Below are positions 42,466 through 51,854 of a stretch of 64,000 bases of DNA, in pieces (the stretch's first letter is position 1; every line of letters begins with the position of its first letter). This DNA is from JAAFHB01 sp942493325 (GTDB taxonomy: Bacteria; Bacteroidota; Bacteroidia; Bacteroidales; Prolixibacteraceae). Under the pieces are notes generated by a model. It worked only from the letters and a program-made list of their open reading frames with translations, made no database searches and was not told the DNA's origin. The stretch is taken from positions 5,394,001-5,458,000 of the forward strand of contig OW818689.1 of assembly GCA_942493325.1 (NCBI GenBank). The letters run 5' to 3'. A program made the position numbers and the translations under genes.

Positions 42466-42958
42466 GAAAATATAAATGGGTAATTATCCTTATCAACCTC
42501 GTGCTGCTGCTTGCTTTTTTCACGTATTCTGTTGTTCAGAAGGAGGCGCTATTAACCAATGGAAAATTGATTTTACTCGACTTGCCCCGGTTGACCCAAG
42601 GTCATTAATGCAGGGCGACTATATGAACCTGCGTTATGAGCTATCGAATGAGCTGTCGAATGAAGTTGATGCCGACAGTATTGCCAAACGAGGGTATTGC
42701 GTTGTAAGGCTGGATTCGGCCGGAATTGCACGACCTGAAAGATTACAATCCACGAAAACGCCGCTGACCGGTGAGGAAATGCTGATCAGGTACACAAAAG
42801 GGAACCGTAGTCTCAATATTGGGGCAGAATCTTTCTTCTTCGAAGAGGGTCAGTCCGAAAAGTATGAAAAAGCCAAATATGGCGGGGTAAAAGTAGATCC
42901 GGAAGGCAACAGCCTGCTTATCGGTTTGTTCGATGAACAAAAAAAACAGATCAACTGA
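42462..42958 (+). pseudogene. GDYXXLXY-domain protein, frameshifted
   Basis: Frame 1 from ATG 42462 (ATGA overlap with the previous stop) encodes a signal/transmembrane start MRKYKWVIILINLVLLLAFF then VVQKEALLTNGKLILLDL. Near 42583 the homologous reading moves to the neighbouring frame, LAPVDPRSLMQGDYMNLRYE, which holds the GDYMNLRY signature and runs to 42958. One base is missing at GACTTGCCCCGG (42579-42590). As it stands the reading stops at 42608. This could be a sequencing error in CCCC, a true mutation, or rarely a programmed shift. A repaired protein would be about 165 residues. Confidence 0.75.
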
Positions 42959-42998
42959 AACTGGTTTAAATATTATAAACATAAAATAACAAACAGGT

Positions 42999-44201
42999 AT
43001 GTTCAGAATAATCGTTACGCTATTTTTATTGTTGGCATCAACATCAGTCTATTGCCAGATTGATAGTGTGGCAACTCAGATTTTAAAATATGAGGATTCA
43101 AAATCAACCTTAATTTCAAAAGGCAGGAATTTGCTTTTGGATAAGTTCGTTGAAAATGATATCGATAAAGTGAGGGAAGTTGCGAAATACTTAATTGAGA
43201 AAGTACAGGACGAAAACTATATTGCACTATTCCCTGCTGAATATTGGTTGATTTTATACTGGACCAGTGATTATCAGGATTTGGCCGATAACCTGACGCT
43301 GTTTGACTCTTTCCAGGTTAAAAGTTTAAGCAAAAGAATCGTTCCTCCGGATGATCAGTTATGGGAAAAACTGAAAGCAAAAACCATTGAGTCCTCTGCT
43401 AAACTTGAAAAGCAGATACGGGCAGCTAAATTAAACAATGAGACAAGCGAATTTCTTCTGCTGAATCTTGAAAATCTTACGATGGATCCAGCCAGTAACA
43501 CGTTTGCACAGGATACAATAAATAGTCATGCCGAAGAATTTATCAGCAAATATCCTGAAAGTAACTATAATAACTTTACCAAAGCAAACATCAGGTATAA
43601 GTTAGTACCCAAAAATTGGGGAATGGCATTTGAGTTTTTTAGCGGATACAGCATCTATACAAATAGAGGAACACTTCACGATAATTACACTAATAATGTA
43701 CCGATCGGGGTCGCTTTTGATATAGCCTACAAGAATTTTGTATTATACCTGCGTGACTACATTGGATTCAATAAATCAAAGACAGATGTTGATTATTCGC
43801 TGGGAACTTTTGAGAAGGATTCAAGGACGATGGTGTTTTTGCCTGAAACATCACTGGGATATGCTGTACTCGACAATAACCGATTTAAAATTTCACCCTT
43901 TGCGGGTATCGGAGCTATGGATATTGGTCCAACAACAGCTGCAACCGAGAAGATACCCGAATTATCTGAGGCAGCACTTGAATTTACAACAACTTACATG
44001 GCCGGAATTAATTTAGATATTAAGTTTGGAAAGAAAAAGACACCGGCCTACAGTCCTAAAGCGGGTTATGGTTTTATGAGAATCAGATACGCTTATAATA
44101 TGCCGCAGTTTGAGAGAAATTATCCGGGAATTACAGGTAATATGCACTATATCACCATCGGATTTGGAGCATTCGCCAGGGGATTAGTACGGGATGAATG
44201 A
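42999..44201 (+). CDS. hypothetical outer-membrane protein
   Basis: A 400-residue protein with signal peptide (about residues 1-19, cleaved near VYCQ). Residues about 20-200 are helical and charged; from about 205 on the sequence alternates in beta-barrel fashion (WGMAFEFFSGYSIY ... IGVAFDIAYKNFVLYLRDYIG ... FKISPFAGIGAMDIG ... MHYITIGFGAFARG). The helical domain may sit in the periplasm. No known family recognised. Follows the DUF2157 trio by 40 bases. Confidence 0.65.
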   Translation: MFRIIVTLFLLLASTSVYCQIDSVATQILKYEDSKSTLISKGRNLLLDKFVENDIDKVREVAKYLIEKVQDENYIALFPAEYWLILYWTSDYQDLADNLTLFDSFQVKSLSKRIVPPDDQLWEKLKAKTIESSAKLEKQIRAAKLNNETSEFLLLNLENLTMDPASNTFAQDTINSHAEEFISKYPESNYNNFTKANIRYKLVPKNWGMAFEFFSGYSIYTNRGTLHDNYTNNVPIGVAFDIAYKNFVLYLRDYIGFNKSKTDVDYSLGTFEKDSRTMVFLPETSLGYAVLDNNRFKISPFAGIGAMDIGPTTAATEKIPELSEAALEFTTTYMAGINLDIKFGKKKTPAYSPKAGYGFMRIRYAYNMPQFERNYPGITGNMHYITIGFGAFARGLVRDE

Positions 44202-44285
44202 GGAACCTAACCTAGTGAACAGGCTATGTTCTGCTCGCATCACGTGTTTTATGGAAACCTAATGTTGAATATTAAATTGTTATAA

Positions 44286-44600
44286 ATGAAGGCAATGCGC
44301 TCCATGTTAACGTTTTACAAATCATTCGCATTAATCGGTTTTTTACTGACTCTGGTTTGTTTGTTTATAATATATTCCAATGGAGTTAAAATGTTTACAG
44401 TCGTTTTTTGGTTTATACTATTAACGATCGTGTTAATCGTTTTCTATACAAATAACTCACGGAAACAGGAATTGTATTATTACAAAAATCTTGGTATTTC
44501 AAAGCTTAAGTTATGGATTCCGGCTTTAACATTCGATTTTTTGGTATTCTTTGTATTGATGGTTATTCTAATGATAAAACTGAATGGTACACATACTTGA
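44286..44600 (+). CDS. small membrane protein, partner of ABC ATPase
   Basis: A 104-residue protein with three to four hydrophobic segments (about 10-30, 37-53, 80-100) and a cytoplasmic loop NNSRKQELYYYKNLGISK. It overlaps the ABC ATPase gene by 17 bases, which implies a joint product. The size is far below a usual ABC permease, so it may assemble as an oligomer. The loop resembles the coupling-helix stretch seen in similar Bacteroidota genes next to ABC ATPases. Function unknown. Confidence 0.65.
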   Translation: MKAMRSMLTFYKSFALIGFLLTLVCLFIIYSNGVKMFTVVFWFILLTIVLIVFYTNNSRKQELYYYKNLGISKLKLWIPALTFDFLVFFVLMVILMIKLNGTHT

Positions 44601-45261
44601 AGTTGATAGCATAATCCTTGAGTTTGGTGCCACCAGAGTTTTGCAGGATATTTATCTTAAAAATGAAACCGGGAAAATTACCGGAATACTCGGTCGGAAT
44701 GGAAGTGGTAAGTCTTGCTTAATGAAAATTATTTACGGAGAACTTAAGACACACGATAAATCGATCCGCATCGATGGTCAGGCAATGTTAAATGGTTTTC
44801 GCGATTATTTCCTGATCAGGTATTTGCCTCAATTTCATTTTATTCCCAAACACCTGAAAATAAATAGAATTTTTAATGACTTTGAACTGGATTTTTCTCA
44901 GTTCATCACTTATTTTCCTGAGTTTGAGAAATATTATAAGGTGAACCTGAATAAATTATCCGGAGGAGAACACCGAATTGTTGAAGTTTATTCAATACTG
45001 GCATCGAAGACAAAATTCTGCATGCTGGATGAGCCGTTTACCCATATAATGCCGGTACATGTTGAAACGTTAAAACGCATTTTGATCAGTGAAAAAAGGA
45101 ACAAGGGGATATTAATCACTGACCATTTGTATGAGCATATAACCGATATTAGTGATTCTCTGTATGTGATAGCGAATGGTAAAACCTACCTGACCAGGGA
45201 TTTAAATGACTTAAAGACACTTGGTTATATTAAAAATAACCGGAATCCCGAAAAGAGTTGA
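44584..45261 (+). CDS. ABC transporter ATP-binding protein
   Basis: A 225-residue ATPase. Walker A GRNGSGKS at 37-44; signature LSGGEHRIVE; Walker B CMLDEPF and a switch His in ITDHLYEH. The family length is normal for a stand-alone ATPase. Its only membrane partner in the window is the 104-residue protein in front. The signature ends in GEHR, in place of the common GQ. Substrate is unknown. Confidence 0.88.
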   Translation: MVHILEVDSIILEFGATRVLQDIYLKNETGKITGILGRNGSGKSCLMKIIYGELKTHDKSIRIDGQAMLNGFRDYFLIRYLPQFHFIPKHLKINRIFNDFELDFSQFITYFPEFEKYYKVNLNKLSGGEHRIVEVYSILASKTKFCMLDEPFTHIMPVHVETLKRILISEKRNKGILITDHLYEHITDISDSLYVIANGKTYLTRDLNDLKTLGYIKNNRNPEKS

Positions 45262-45288
45262 AATGAAAGCCTTGCCATAGGGCAGCAT

Positions 45289-45315
45289 AAAAAAACCCGG
45301 GGCAAATGCCCCGGG
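45289..45315 (-). terminator. terminator behind the susD remnant
   Basis: CCCGGGGCA (45296-45304) and TGCCCCGGG (45307-45315) form a strong stem; on the minus strand it is followed by a run of seven T (45295-45289). It also lies 35 bases after the ABC ATPase stop on the plus strand, but no T run is present in that direction. Confidence 0.85.
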
Positions 45316-45342
45316 GTGGTGGTATAATCAAGCAGTAAATAG

Positions 45343-45783
45343 TTAATATCCGGGATTTTGAACAAGATTCGGATTCAGTTTGATCTGATCGGCAGGAATC
45401 GGGAAAAGTTCCCTTGTCCTGGCACTGACGGCATCCTTGAAAAGCCAAAGTCCGCCGTATTTTCCAAACCGGATCAGATCATTCCTGCGCCATGCTTCCC
45501 AGGCAAATTCTCTGGCGCGCTCATCAAGAAATTGATCAAGGGTTGGCGCAACGGATAATGTTGGAGCATTGGACCTTGATCATACCATGTTTACCAGCGA
45601 TAAAACGGTATGACCGTTGGTTGCGCCGGCCCCCCTCAGAATGGCTTCGGCTTTCATCAGAAGAATATCTGCATAACGGTAAACCGGAAAGTCGTTATTA
45701 TCACTGCGCGTGCTAGGATTCCAGTTTGGATCAGGAAAAAACTTAATGGAACGGGCCCCCATATATTGGGAAAGAAATCTCGG
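45343..45783 (-). pseudogene. susD/ragB family, C-terminal remnant
   Basis: On the minus strand one frame reads RFLSQYMGARSIKFFPDP..., then FPVYRYADILLMKAEAILRG, the classic SusD segment, LSLVNMV, an in-frame TGA at 45582-45580, and then SRSNAPTLSV, DERAREFAWEAWRRNDLIRFGKY and FPIPADQIKLNPNLVQNPGY to the natural stop at 45345-45343. Only about the last 145 codons remain, with one nonsense change (CGA to TGA would restore Arg). The upstream edge coincides with the end of iolG. It is the leftover of a lost polysaccharide-utilisation locus. Confidence 0.9.
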
Positions 45784-46783
45784 ATAGTTTCACAGGCCGG
45801 TGTTCGAGGTAGGATTTTTTTGCGGCCAGGGCAATGGCGACCGATTTCAATCCGTCGATGCCCGAAACAGGAAGTCGTAAATCACTGACAACTGCTTCAC
45901 AGAAGAGTTTCATTTCATTGGCATACGATGTGGCATATCGTTCCATAAAGAAATTGAGCGGCAGGGAGCCATGGATCCCATCACCCGAAAAATACCGGTG
46001 ATTATCGGGGAAATTATTATCGGCGCAAGCCATTCCTTTTGAACCGAAAATTTCAAGCCGCTGGTCGTAACCATACACCGCTTTGCGGCTGTTATCGATA
46101 ACTCCCATTGCCCCATTCTCAAAAGTCAGGGTTATGATGGCTGTATCTACATCGCCCGCTTTCCCGATCGCGGGATCAACCATGACAGAAGCATGCGCAT
46201 AGACTTCAGTCACCTCGCTTCCAACAATATACCGGGCCATATCAAAATCGTGAATCGTCATATCCATAAACATTCCGCCCGAAACGGCACTGTACTCCGC
46301 GGGTGGCGGAGCCGGGTCACGCGAGGTTATTTTAAGAATATGGGGATCGCCGATTTTGCCTTCAGCAACCAATTGTTTTATTTTCAGAAAATCGGGATCG
46401 AACCGGCGGTTAAAGCCAACCATTAATTTGACCCCAGCTCTTTTCACAGCATCCAGGGCGTCCTGGATTACTTCAAGGGAAAGATCCACCGGTTTTTCAC
46501 AAAAAATATGCTTCCCGGCACGTGCAGCCTCAACAATAAACCGGGCATGCGTGTCGGTGGGTGAACAAATAACGACAGCTTCAACCCCGGGATGATTGAT
46601 TACATCCGTAAAATTGTCATAGACGGTTGGGATGCCAAATGATTTGGCAACCGCATTAGCGCTGCTCAGATTAATATCTGCAATAGCAACCACTTCTGCC
46701 TGAGGAACGTTCTGAACCAGCGTGGCAATATGAACCTTTCCAATTCTTCCTGTCCCGATAACTCCAAGGTTTAACTTTTCCAT
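45743..46783 (-). CDS. iolG: myo-inositol 2-dehydrogenase (Gfo/Idh/MocA family)
   Basis: Oxidises myo-inositol to 2-keto-myo-inositol with NAD. The 346-residue protein has the NAD-binding GTGRIGKVH near the N-terminus, CEKPVDLS with the conserved Lys, and FMDMTIHDFDMARYI with the catalytic Asp/His. After ...HRPVKLSE the last ten residues (ISFPIYGGPFH) are read from the susD remnant in another frame, so the natural C-terminus was lost or trimmed at the junction. Separated from the rest of the iol cluster by 619 bases of repeats. Confidence 0.92.
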   Translation of the reverse strand: MEKLNLGVIGTGRIGKVHIATLVQNVPQAEVVAIADINLSSANAVAKSFGIPTVYDNFTDVINHPGVEAVVICSPTDTHARFIVEAARAGKHIFCEKPVDLSLEVIQDALDAVKRAGVKLMVGFNRRFDPDFLKIKQLVAEGKIGDPHILKITSRDPAPPPAEYSAVSGGMFMDMTIHDFDMARYIVGSEVTEVYAHASVMVDPAIGKAGDVDTAIITLTFENGAMGVIDNSRKAVYGYDQRLEIFGSKGMACADNNFPDNHRYFSGDGIHGSLPLNFFMERYATSYANEMKLFCEAVVSDLRLPVSGIDGLKSVAIALAAKKSYLEHRPVKLSEISFPIYGGPFH

Positions 46784-46813
46784 TTTTTTGTTTGTATTAT
46801 GTGATTATCATTT

Positions 46814-46890
46814 TACGAATACCAATATTTACGAATTCCAATAATTGCGAATTCCACGAATTAAGACGAATTAACACGAATTCGTTCAAA
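46814..46890. repeat. AATTCG-rich intergenic repeat
   Basis: Repeated ACGAATT/GAATTCCACGAATTAA units. Its reverse complement matches 58041-58111 closely (both begin TTGAACGAATTCGTG). Related to the AATTCGT units between leuC and leuD. Confidence 0.8.
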
Positions 46891-47274
46891 GTTAAGGTGT
46901 TGCTCCTGACAGGAATATTCTATGATTACTATTTGAATGCATTGGCACATTAGCAAATTGATACATTCGCACATTTTCTCATTTTCTCATTTTCTCATTT
47001 TCACCCCTTCGCCCATTTTCAAATTGTCGAATTGGCAAATTGGCTCATCCTGATTTTTGTTTACAGATTTTGTGTTTCCTTCCTTATATTTGCGGCGCAT
47101 ATATCGTTTTCATTTCTGCGAGCTTTTGTAGTTGCGCCTTGTCTTAATCTATTTCTTTATCATGGCTACCAACATTTCACCACTCTGTGGTGATTACTTA
47201 AAATATAATCTTGCCATTTTCAAATTTTCAAATTGGCTCATCTTCTCCTCTTCTCATCTTCTCATTTTCATTGG

Positions 47275-47400
47275 GACTCGCCCCATCGCCTCGTCGCCCA
47301 TTCGCCCCTGCAGCCCCATGCCCCATGCCCATGCCAATCGCCTCGTCGCCCGTTCTCCCGTTCTCCGGTTCGCCCCTCGCCCCTTGCTCCATGCTCCATG
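47275..47400. repeat. C-rich degenerate repeat, left of the iol cluster
   Basis: CGCCTCGTCGCCCGTTC at 47339-47355 is the exact reverse complement of 57724-57740 on the other side of the cluster. The rest is made of similar short C-rich units. Confidence 0.8.
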
Positions 47401-47402
47401 CT

Positions 47403-48302
47403 TTACAGCCCAAGTGATCTGATAAAATCCCGGTTGCGTTGAGCACAGATTTTCGGATTTCCCATTCCGGGAAGAACATCCTGCTCAACAACGATCCACC
47501 CGTTATAATTTTGTCGGTTAAGTTCCCCGACAATCGCAGCAAAATCAACATCTCCTTTCCCAAGTTCACAAAATACACCGTTACCAACCGACTGGAAATA
47601 GTCCCATCCTTCGGTTTCCGATTTTGCAGCAATAGTGGGATCACAATCTTTAAAATGAATATGCCAGATACGTGACCTGTGTTTTTTAAGGGCTTCCAAC
47701 GGGTCACCGCCCCCAAATTTGTAATGACCCATATCAAGGACCAGGCCCACCAGTGAAGGATCGGTTAATGCCATCAAATGATCGGTTTCTCCGGGAGTTT
47801 CAATATAGCCGGCGCAATGGTGGTGAAAAACAGTCCGCAGACCCGCTTTTGTTTTAACTTCCGCGGCAATATAATTGGCCCCTTCGGCGAAGATCAGCCA
47901 TTCATCATCCGATAATCCCATTGCTGGCGTCACCCTTCCTGCATTTAAAGTACGTTCCGGCACACTGCAATTATCATCAGCAAGCACGATAAATGCATCA
48001 GAAAAACCTGCATCAGCCATCAGCTGTGCTGTCTTGACAGCTATCACAGCACCAGGAAGATGATTGGATTTGTCTTTGAGCGAAACAGGAACAAAGGCTC
48101 CCACCATCGCTAAATTTCGCTTCTCCAGTGCCTGCCTTAATTCATCCGGCACTGTAGGCATAAATCCCCAGTCGCCCAGTTCACTGCCCTCGTAACCCGT
48201 CTCCCGGATTTCATCGAGGACTTGTTCATAACCTGCTGCTTTACCTTCAAGATCAAATTCGAGGACACCCCATGAACAGGGGGCATTGGCAATTTTTATC
48301 AT
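47403..48302 (-). CDS. iolE: 2-keto-myo-inositol dehydratase (inosose dehydratase)
   Basis: Removes water from 2-keto-myo-inositol. The 299-residue TIM-barrel protein of the xylose isomerase-like superfamily has APCSWGVLEFD near the start, GYEGSELGDWGFMP, metal ligands in VFHHHCAGYIETPGE, LVLDMGHYKFGGGDP and WHIHFKDCDP, and the C-terminal GWIVVEQDV. Last gene before the repeat gap; its 3' end abuts the C-rich repeat. Confidence 0.93.
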   Translation of the reverse strand: MIKIANAPCSWGVLEFDLEGKAAGYEQVLDEIRETGYEGSELGDWGFMPTVPDELRQALEKRNLAMVGAFVPVSLKDKSNHLPGAVIAVKTAQLMADAGFSDAFIVLADDNCSVPERTLNAGRVTPAMGLSDDEWLIFAEGANYIAAEVKTKAGLRTVFHHHCAGYIETPGETDHLMALTDPSLVGLVLDMGHYKFGGGDPLEALKKHRSRIWHIHFKDCDPTIAAKSETEGWDYFQSVGNGVFCELGKGDVDFAAIVGELNRQNYNGWIVVEQDVLPGMGNPKICAQRNRDFIRSLGL

Positions 48303-48377
48303 TTTACCAGTGATTAAGTTAAGATTTCACAAATAGCTTTTAAAGTTGTAATAAACTAATGTTCAGTCATTAATCAT

Positions 48378-49847
48378 TCAGAATTTGCGTGACCACTCTT
48401 CATTCCATCGTTCGATGACCACCTTTGTCTGGGTGTAAAATTCGACCGCGTGTGATGACTGACCGTGCAAATCGCCGAAGAAACTGTCCTTCCATCCGCT
48501 GAACGGAAAGAAGGCCATCGGAGCTGCAACACCGATATTTACTCCGATATTACCTGTCATCGTATCGTGACGGAATTTTCGGGCAGCGGCCCCGCTTCGG
48601 GTAAAAATACTGGCAGAATTTCCATAACGACTTTCGTTTATCAAGGCAATTGCCTCATCAAGGGTATTTACATTAATCATACTCAGCACAGGTCCAAAGA
48701 TTTCGGTTTTATGGATCTCCCCTTTTGGATTTACATTTCCCAATATGGTTGGTCCTATAAAAAAGCCATCTTCAAAACCCGGAACCTTAATGTCTCTTCC
48801 ATCGAGTAAAAGTTCGGCGCCCTCATTAATCCCTGCCCGGATTAACTTTTCAACCCTTTCCTTACTTTCAAGTCTGATCAGCGGACCCATGTCGACGTCG
48901 GACGCCATTCCGTAACCGGTTTTTTTGTTACGGGCTGACAGTATCAGTTTTTCGGTAATTTTTTCGGCGGCCTTTCCAACTGTTATTACTACCGATGCTG
49001 CAAGGCAACGTTGTCCGGCACATCCGAATGCACTGTCTCCGATTATTTTTACAGTAGTTTCATCATCGGCATCGGGCATAACAACTACCGCATTTTTTGC
49101 GCCCCCCTGGGCCTGGACCCTTTTCCCGTTTGCAGTACCTGTCTGGTAGACATGTTTTGCAACAGGTGTTGAACCCACAAAACTTATTGCAGGAATAAGC
49201 GGATGCGCGAGCAATGCATCAACCGTTTCGCGTCCTCCGTGAATCATATTTAATACCCCTTTTGGCAGATTGATCTGTTCGAGCAGAGAGAAAATCCGGG
49301 TCATACTCATGGGCACTTTTTCGGAGGGTTTCACGATATACGTGTTTCCGCACGCTATGGCATAGGGCATAAACCAAAAGGGAATCATAATCGGGAAGTT
49401 GAACGGGGAGATTGATGCACCTGCACCGAGCGGCTGGCGGATCACAAACTCATCGACTCCATTGGCAATATCTTCTGAAAAAGCGCTTTGCATCAGTGTC
49501 GGAATGCCACAGGCCACTTCGATATTTTCAATCGCACGGATCATTTCCGCTTTCGATTCGGCAAAAGTTTTACCGCACTCCTTCGTACAGATTGCTGCGA
49601 TCTCATCCGAGTTTGCTTCCAGTACCTGTTTCATCTTAAAAAGATACTGAATACGTTGCGTGGCAGGAGTGTTCCTCCATGCGGGCCATGCCTCGCGGGC
49701 GGCTACCGCAGCATCATTAACATCCTCACTGCTTCCCGACGAAACTTTGGCAATGGATTTGCCGGTCGCGGGATTGATCACATCCAGCCACCCCCCACCT
49801 TTACTATCAACCCATTGCCCGTTGATGTAATTTTTTAATGTTGTCAT
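48378..49847 (-). CDS. iolA: methylmalonate-semialdehyde dehydrogenase (CoA-acylating)
   Basis: Converts malonate semialdehyde and CoA to acetyl-CoA and CO2, the last step of inositol breakdown. The 489-residue aldehyde dehydrogenase has the N-terminal YINGQWVDSKGG, SPFNFPIMIPFWFMPYAI, GSTPVAKHVY and the catalytic Cys in GCAGQRCLAAS. The motif PFNFPxMIPFWFxPYA is diagnostic for the MmsA/IolA branch. Starts 83 bases after the iolD stop. Confidence 0.95.
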   Translation of the reverse strand: MTTLKNYINGQWVDSKGGGWLDVINPATGKSIAKVSSGSSEDVNDAAVAAREAWPAWRNTPATQRIQYLFKMKQVLEANSDEIAAICTKECGKTFAESKAEMIRAIENIEVACGIPTLMQSAFSEDIANGVDEFVIRQPLGAGASISPFNFPIMIPFWFMPYAIACGNTYIVKPSEKVPMSMTRIFSLLEQINLPKGVLNMIHGGRETVDALLAHPLIPAISFVGSTPVAKHVYQTGTANGKRVQAQGGAKNAVVVMPDADDETTVKIIGDSAFGCAGQRCLAASVVITVGKAAEKITEKLILSARNKKTGYGMASDVDMGPLIRLESKERVEKLIRAGINEGAELLLDGRDIKVPGFEDGFFIGPTILGNVNPKGEIHKTEIFGPVLSMINVNTLDEAIALINESRYGNSASIFTRSGAAARKFRHDTMTGNIGVNIGVAAPMAFFPFSGWKDSFFGDLHGQSSHAVEFYTQTKVVIERWNEEWSRKF

Positions 49848-49930
49848 ATTTTACTGTGTGAGATTATGAGATTATTAGAGTTTTTCTAAACGCTCTGTAT
49901 TTTTTTCAAGACCCTTATTATCCTGACCAT

Positions 49931-51790
49931 TTATAAAAAGTACCGTTGTTTCTTCTTATTTTCGATATAGCCCGCATAAGCGTCCTTAACCGTTTCGATT
50001 TCAGAAACCTCGGCAACGGGTACTTCCCACCAGGCGTACCCGGGTATTCCTTTTGTAAGGTTGGTTTCGATGATGATCACAGTTGTACGTGCCTGTGATT
50101 TTGCCTCCTCCAGCGCCGATTTTAAGGAATTGATATCGTGGGTTTCTATGACATATGCCCCAAGACTCCGCGCGTTCTGCACAAAATCAACAGGAAGAAC
50201 ATCCCCTGTCAAGAGTCCTGTTTCCTGATCACGGTAACGGTACCTGGTTCCGAAACGCTGAGATCCAATCGATTGTGACAAGCCGCCTATACTGGCAAAT
50301 CCATTGTTATTGAGCACGATAATGTTGAATTTGATCCCTTCCTGAATAGCAGTGACAATTTCATTATTCATCATCAGGTAATTACCGTCACCCACCATTA
50401 CATAAATCTCACGGTCGGGGGAAGCCATTTTTGCACCGATACCGGCTGCTATTTCATAACCCATCGTGGAATATCCGTATTCGAGGTGAAATCCCTTCGG
50501 ATCGCGGGTTCGCCAGAGTTTGTGCAGGTCACCGGGTAAACTGCCAGCCGCACAAAGCACTACATCACGGGGTCCTGTAAATTCATTAACCGCACCAACC
50601 ACTTCTACCTGGCTCACTGGGATGTCGCCGGTTATATTGTAAAATTCACTGACCTGTTTATCCCAATCTTCATTTAATCCGGCAATATGGGCACCATATT
50701 CACCAGAAACTCTGTAGTCAGCTAATAATTCAACCATTTCTTCAAGGCAAGATTTTGCATCTGAGGTTAATGGGATTGCACAGTGTTTGTATGCATCGAA
50801 ACCGGCAATATTGATGTTAATGAATTTCACCTCCTGATTTTGAAAAGCTGTTTTCGAAGCCGTTGTGAAATCGCTGTAACGTGTACCAATGCCGATGATC
50901 AGATCGGCTTTCGCGGTTATTTCATTGGCCCCGGGTGTGCCGGTAACACCAACTGCACCCAGGTTAGCCGGATGATTATAGGGCAAAGATCCCTTGCCGG
51001 CAAAAGTTTCGGCTACCGGAATCCCGGTCCGGTCAACAAAGGTTTTTAATATATCGGTCGCTTCACTGTATATTACACCGCCTCCCGAAATGATCAACGG
51101 TTTTTTTGAAGCTTTGATCAGTGAGACAGCTTCATTCAGTAGACTCAGATCGGGTCGCGGGCGGGCTATTTTCCAGACTCTTTTACGGAAAAGCTCTTCA
51201 GGAAAATCGAAAGCTTCGGCCTGAACATCCTGTGGCAACGAAAGGGTAACAGCGCCTGTATCGGCAGGGGAGGTGAGTACGCGCATTACTTCAGGCAATG
51301 AAGTGATCAGCTGCTCCGCCCTGTTGATCCGGTCCCAGTACTTCGAAACAGCCTTAAAGCAATCATTGACAGATATGTCCTGTGAGGTAACCGATTCAAG
51401 TTGCTGTAAAACAGGTGCGACATTGCGCCGCGAAAAAATATCACCCGGGATAATCAGCACGGGTAGATGGTTGATTGTTGCACAGGCAGCTCCAGTAATC
51501 ATATTGGTGGCACCGGGACCAATTGAGGAGATGCAGGCAAAAGTGCCCATCCGGTTTTTCATCTTTGCATAGGCCGTTGCGATGTGTACCGAAGCCTGTT
51601 CGTTGCGGGTCATGATGTAACGGAAGTCGGTATTTTGCGTGAGTCCCTGCCCAACTCCGGCGATGATGCCGTGCCCGAAAATCCCCAGGCACCCCGCAAA
51701 GAAAGGATTTTCAATGCCGTCACGTTCGACATACTGATTTTTAAGAAATACTACAACCGCCTGGCCTACAGTTAACCGAATTGTTTTCAT
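49931..51790 (-). CDS. iolD: 3D-trihydroxycyclohexane-1,2-dione acylhydrolase
   Basis: Thiamine-diphosphate enzyme that opens the inositol-derived ring to 5-deoxyglucuronate. From the ATG at 51790 it has 619 residues and starts MKTIRLTVGQAVVVFLKNQY, as IolD proteins do; an upstream ATG at 51817 is possible, and the frame extends into iolC to 51877. It carries TRNEQASVHIATAYAKMKNR, SSIGPGATNMITGAA, VGDGNYLMMNNEIVTA (ThDP motif) and NNNGFASIGGLSQSIGSQRFG. Family length is right. Confidence 0.95.
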   Translation of the reverse strand: MKTIRLTVGQAVVVFLKNQYVERDGIENPFFAGCLGIFGHGIIAGVGQGLTQNTDFRYIMTRNEQASVHIATAYAKMKNRMGTFACISSIGPGATNMITGAACATINHLPVLIIPGDIFSRRNVAPVLQQLESVTSQDISVNDCFKAVSKYWDRINRAEQLITSLPEVMRVLTSPADTGAVTLSLPQDVQAEAFDFPEELFRKRVWKIARPRPDLSLLNEAVSLIKASKKPLIISGGGVIYSEATDILKTFVDRTGIPVAETFAGKGSLPYNHPANLGAVGVTGTPGANEITAKADLIIGIGTRYSDFTTASKTAFQNQEVKFININIAGFDAYKHCAIPLTSDAKSCLEEMVELLADYRVSGEYGAHIAGLNEDWDKQVSEFYNITGDIPVSQVEVVGAVNEFTGPRDVVLCAAGSLPGDLHKLWRTRDPKGFHLEYGYSTMGYEIAAGIGAKMASPDREIYVMVGDGNYLMMNNEIVTAIQEGIKFNIIVLNNNGFASIGGLSQSIGSQRFGTRYRYRDQETGLLTGDVLPVDFVQNARSLGAYVIETHDINSLKSALEEAKSQARTTVIIIETNLTKGIPGYAWWEVPVAEVSEIETVKDAYAGYIENKKKQRYFL

Positions 51791-51854
51791 TTGCAGATCG
51801 TCTGATATAGTTTGCATTAAAAAAAGTATTAAAATCACATTCGAAATTTGCCAA

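Larger units (their letters stand above)
46784..47402. other. 619-base repeat-filled gap in the inositol cluster
   Basis: No gene. From left to right: an AATTCG-rich repeat (46814-46890); three and a half copies of ATTTTCTC (46973-47004); a TATATTTG -7-like element (47085-47092) followed by a short open frame from 47162 (MATNISPLCGDYLK) that runs into low-complexity sequence; and a C-rich block of CCCATG, TCGCC and CCCGTTC units (about 47275-47400). Several overlapping open frames in the C-rich block are artefacts of composition. Confidence 0.7.

Noticed and set aside
47132..47737. Several overlapping open frames of 60-170 codons in the gap after iolE
   Set aside because: They are translations of C-rich and TTTTC repeats or shadows of iolE; residue composition is monotonous.
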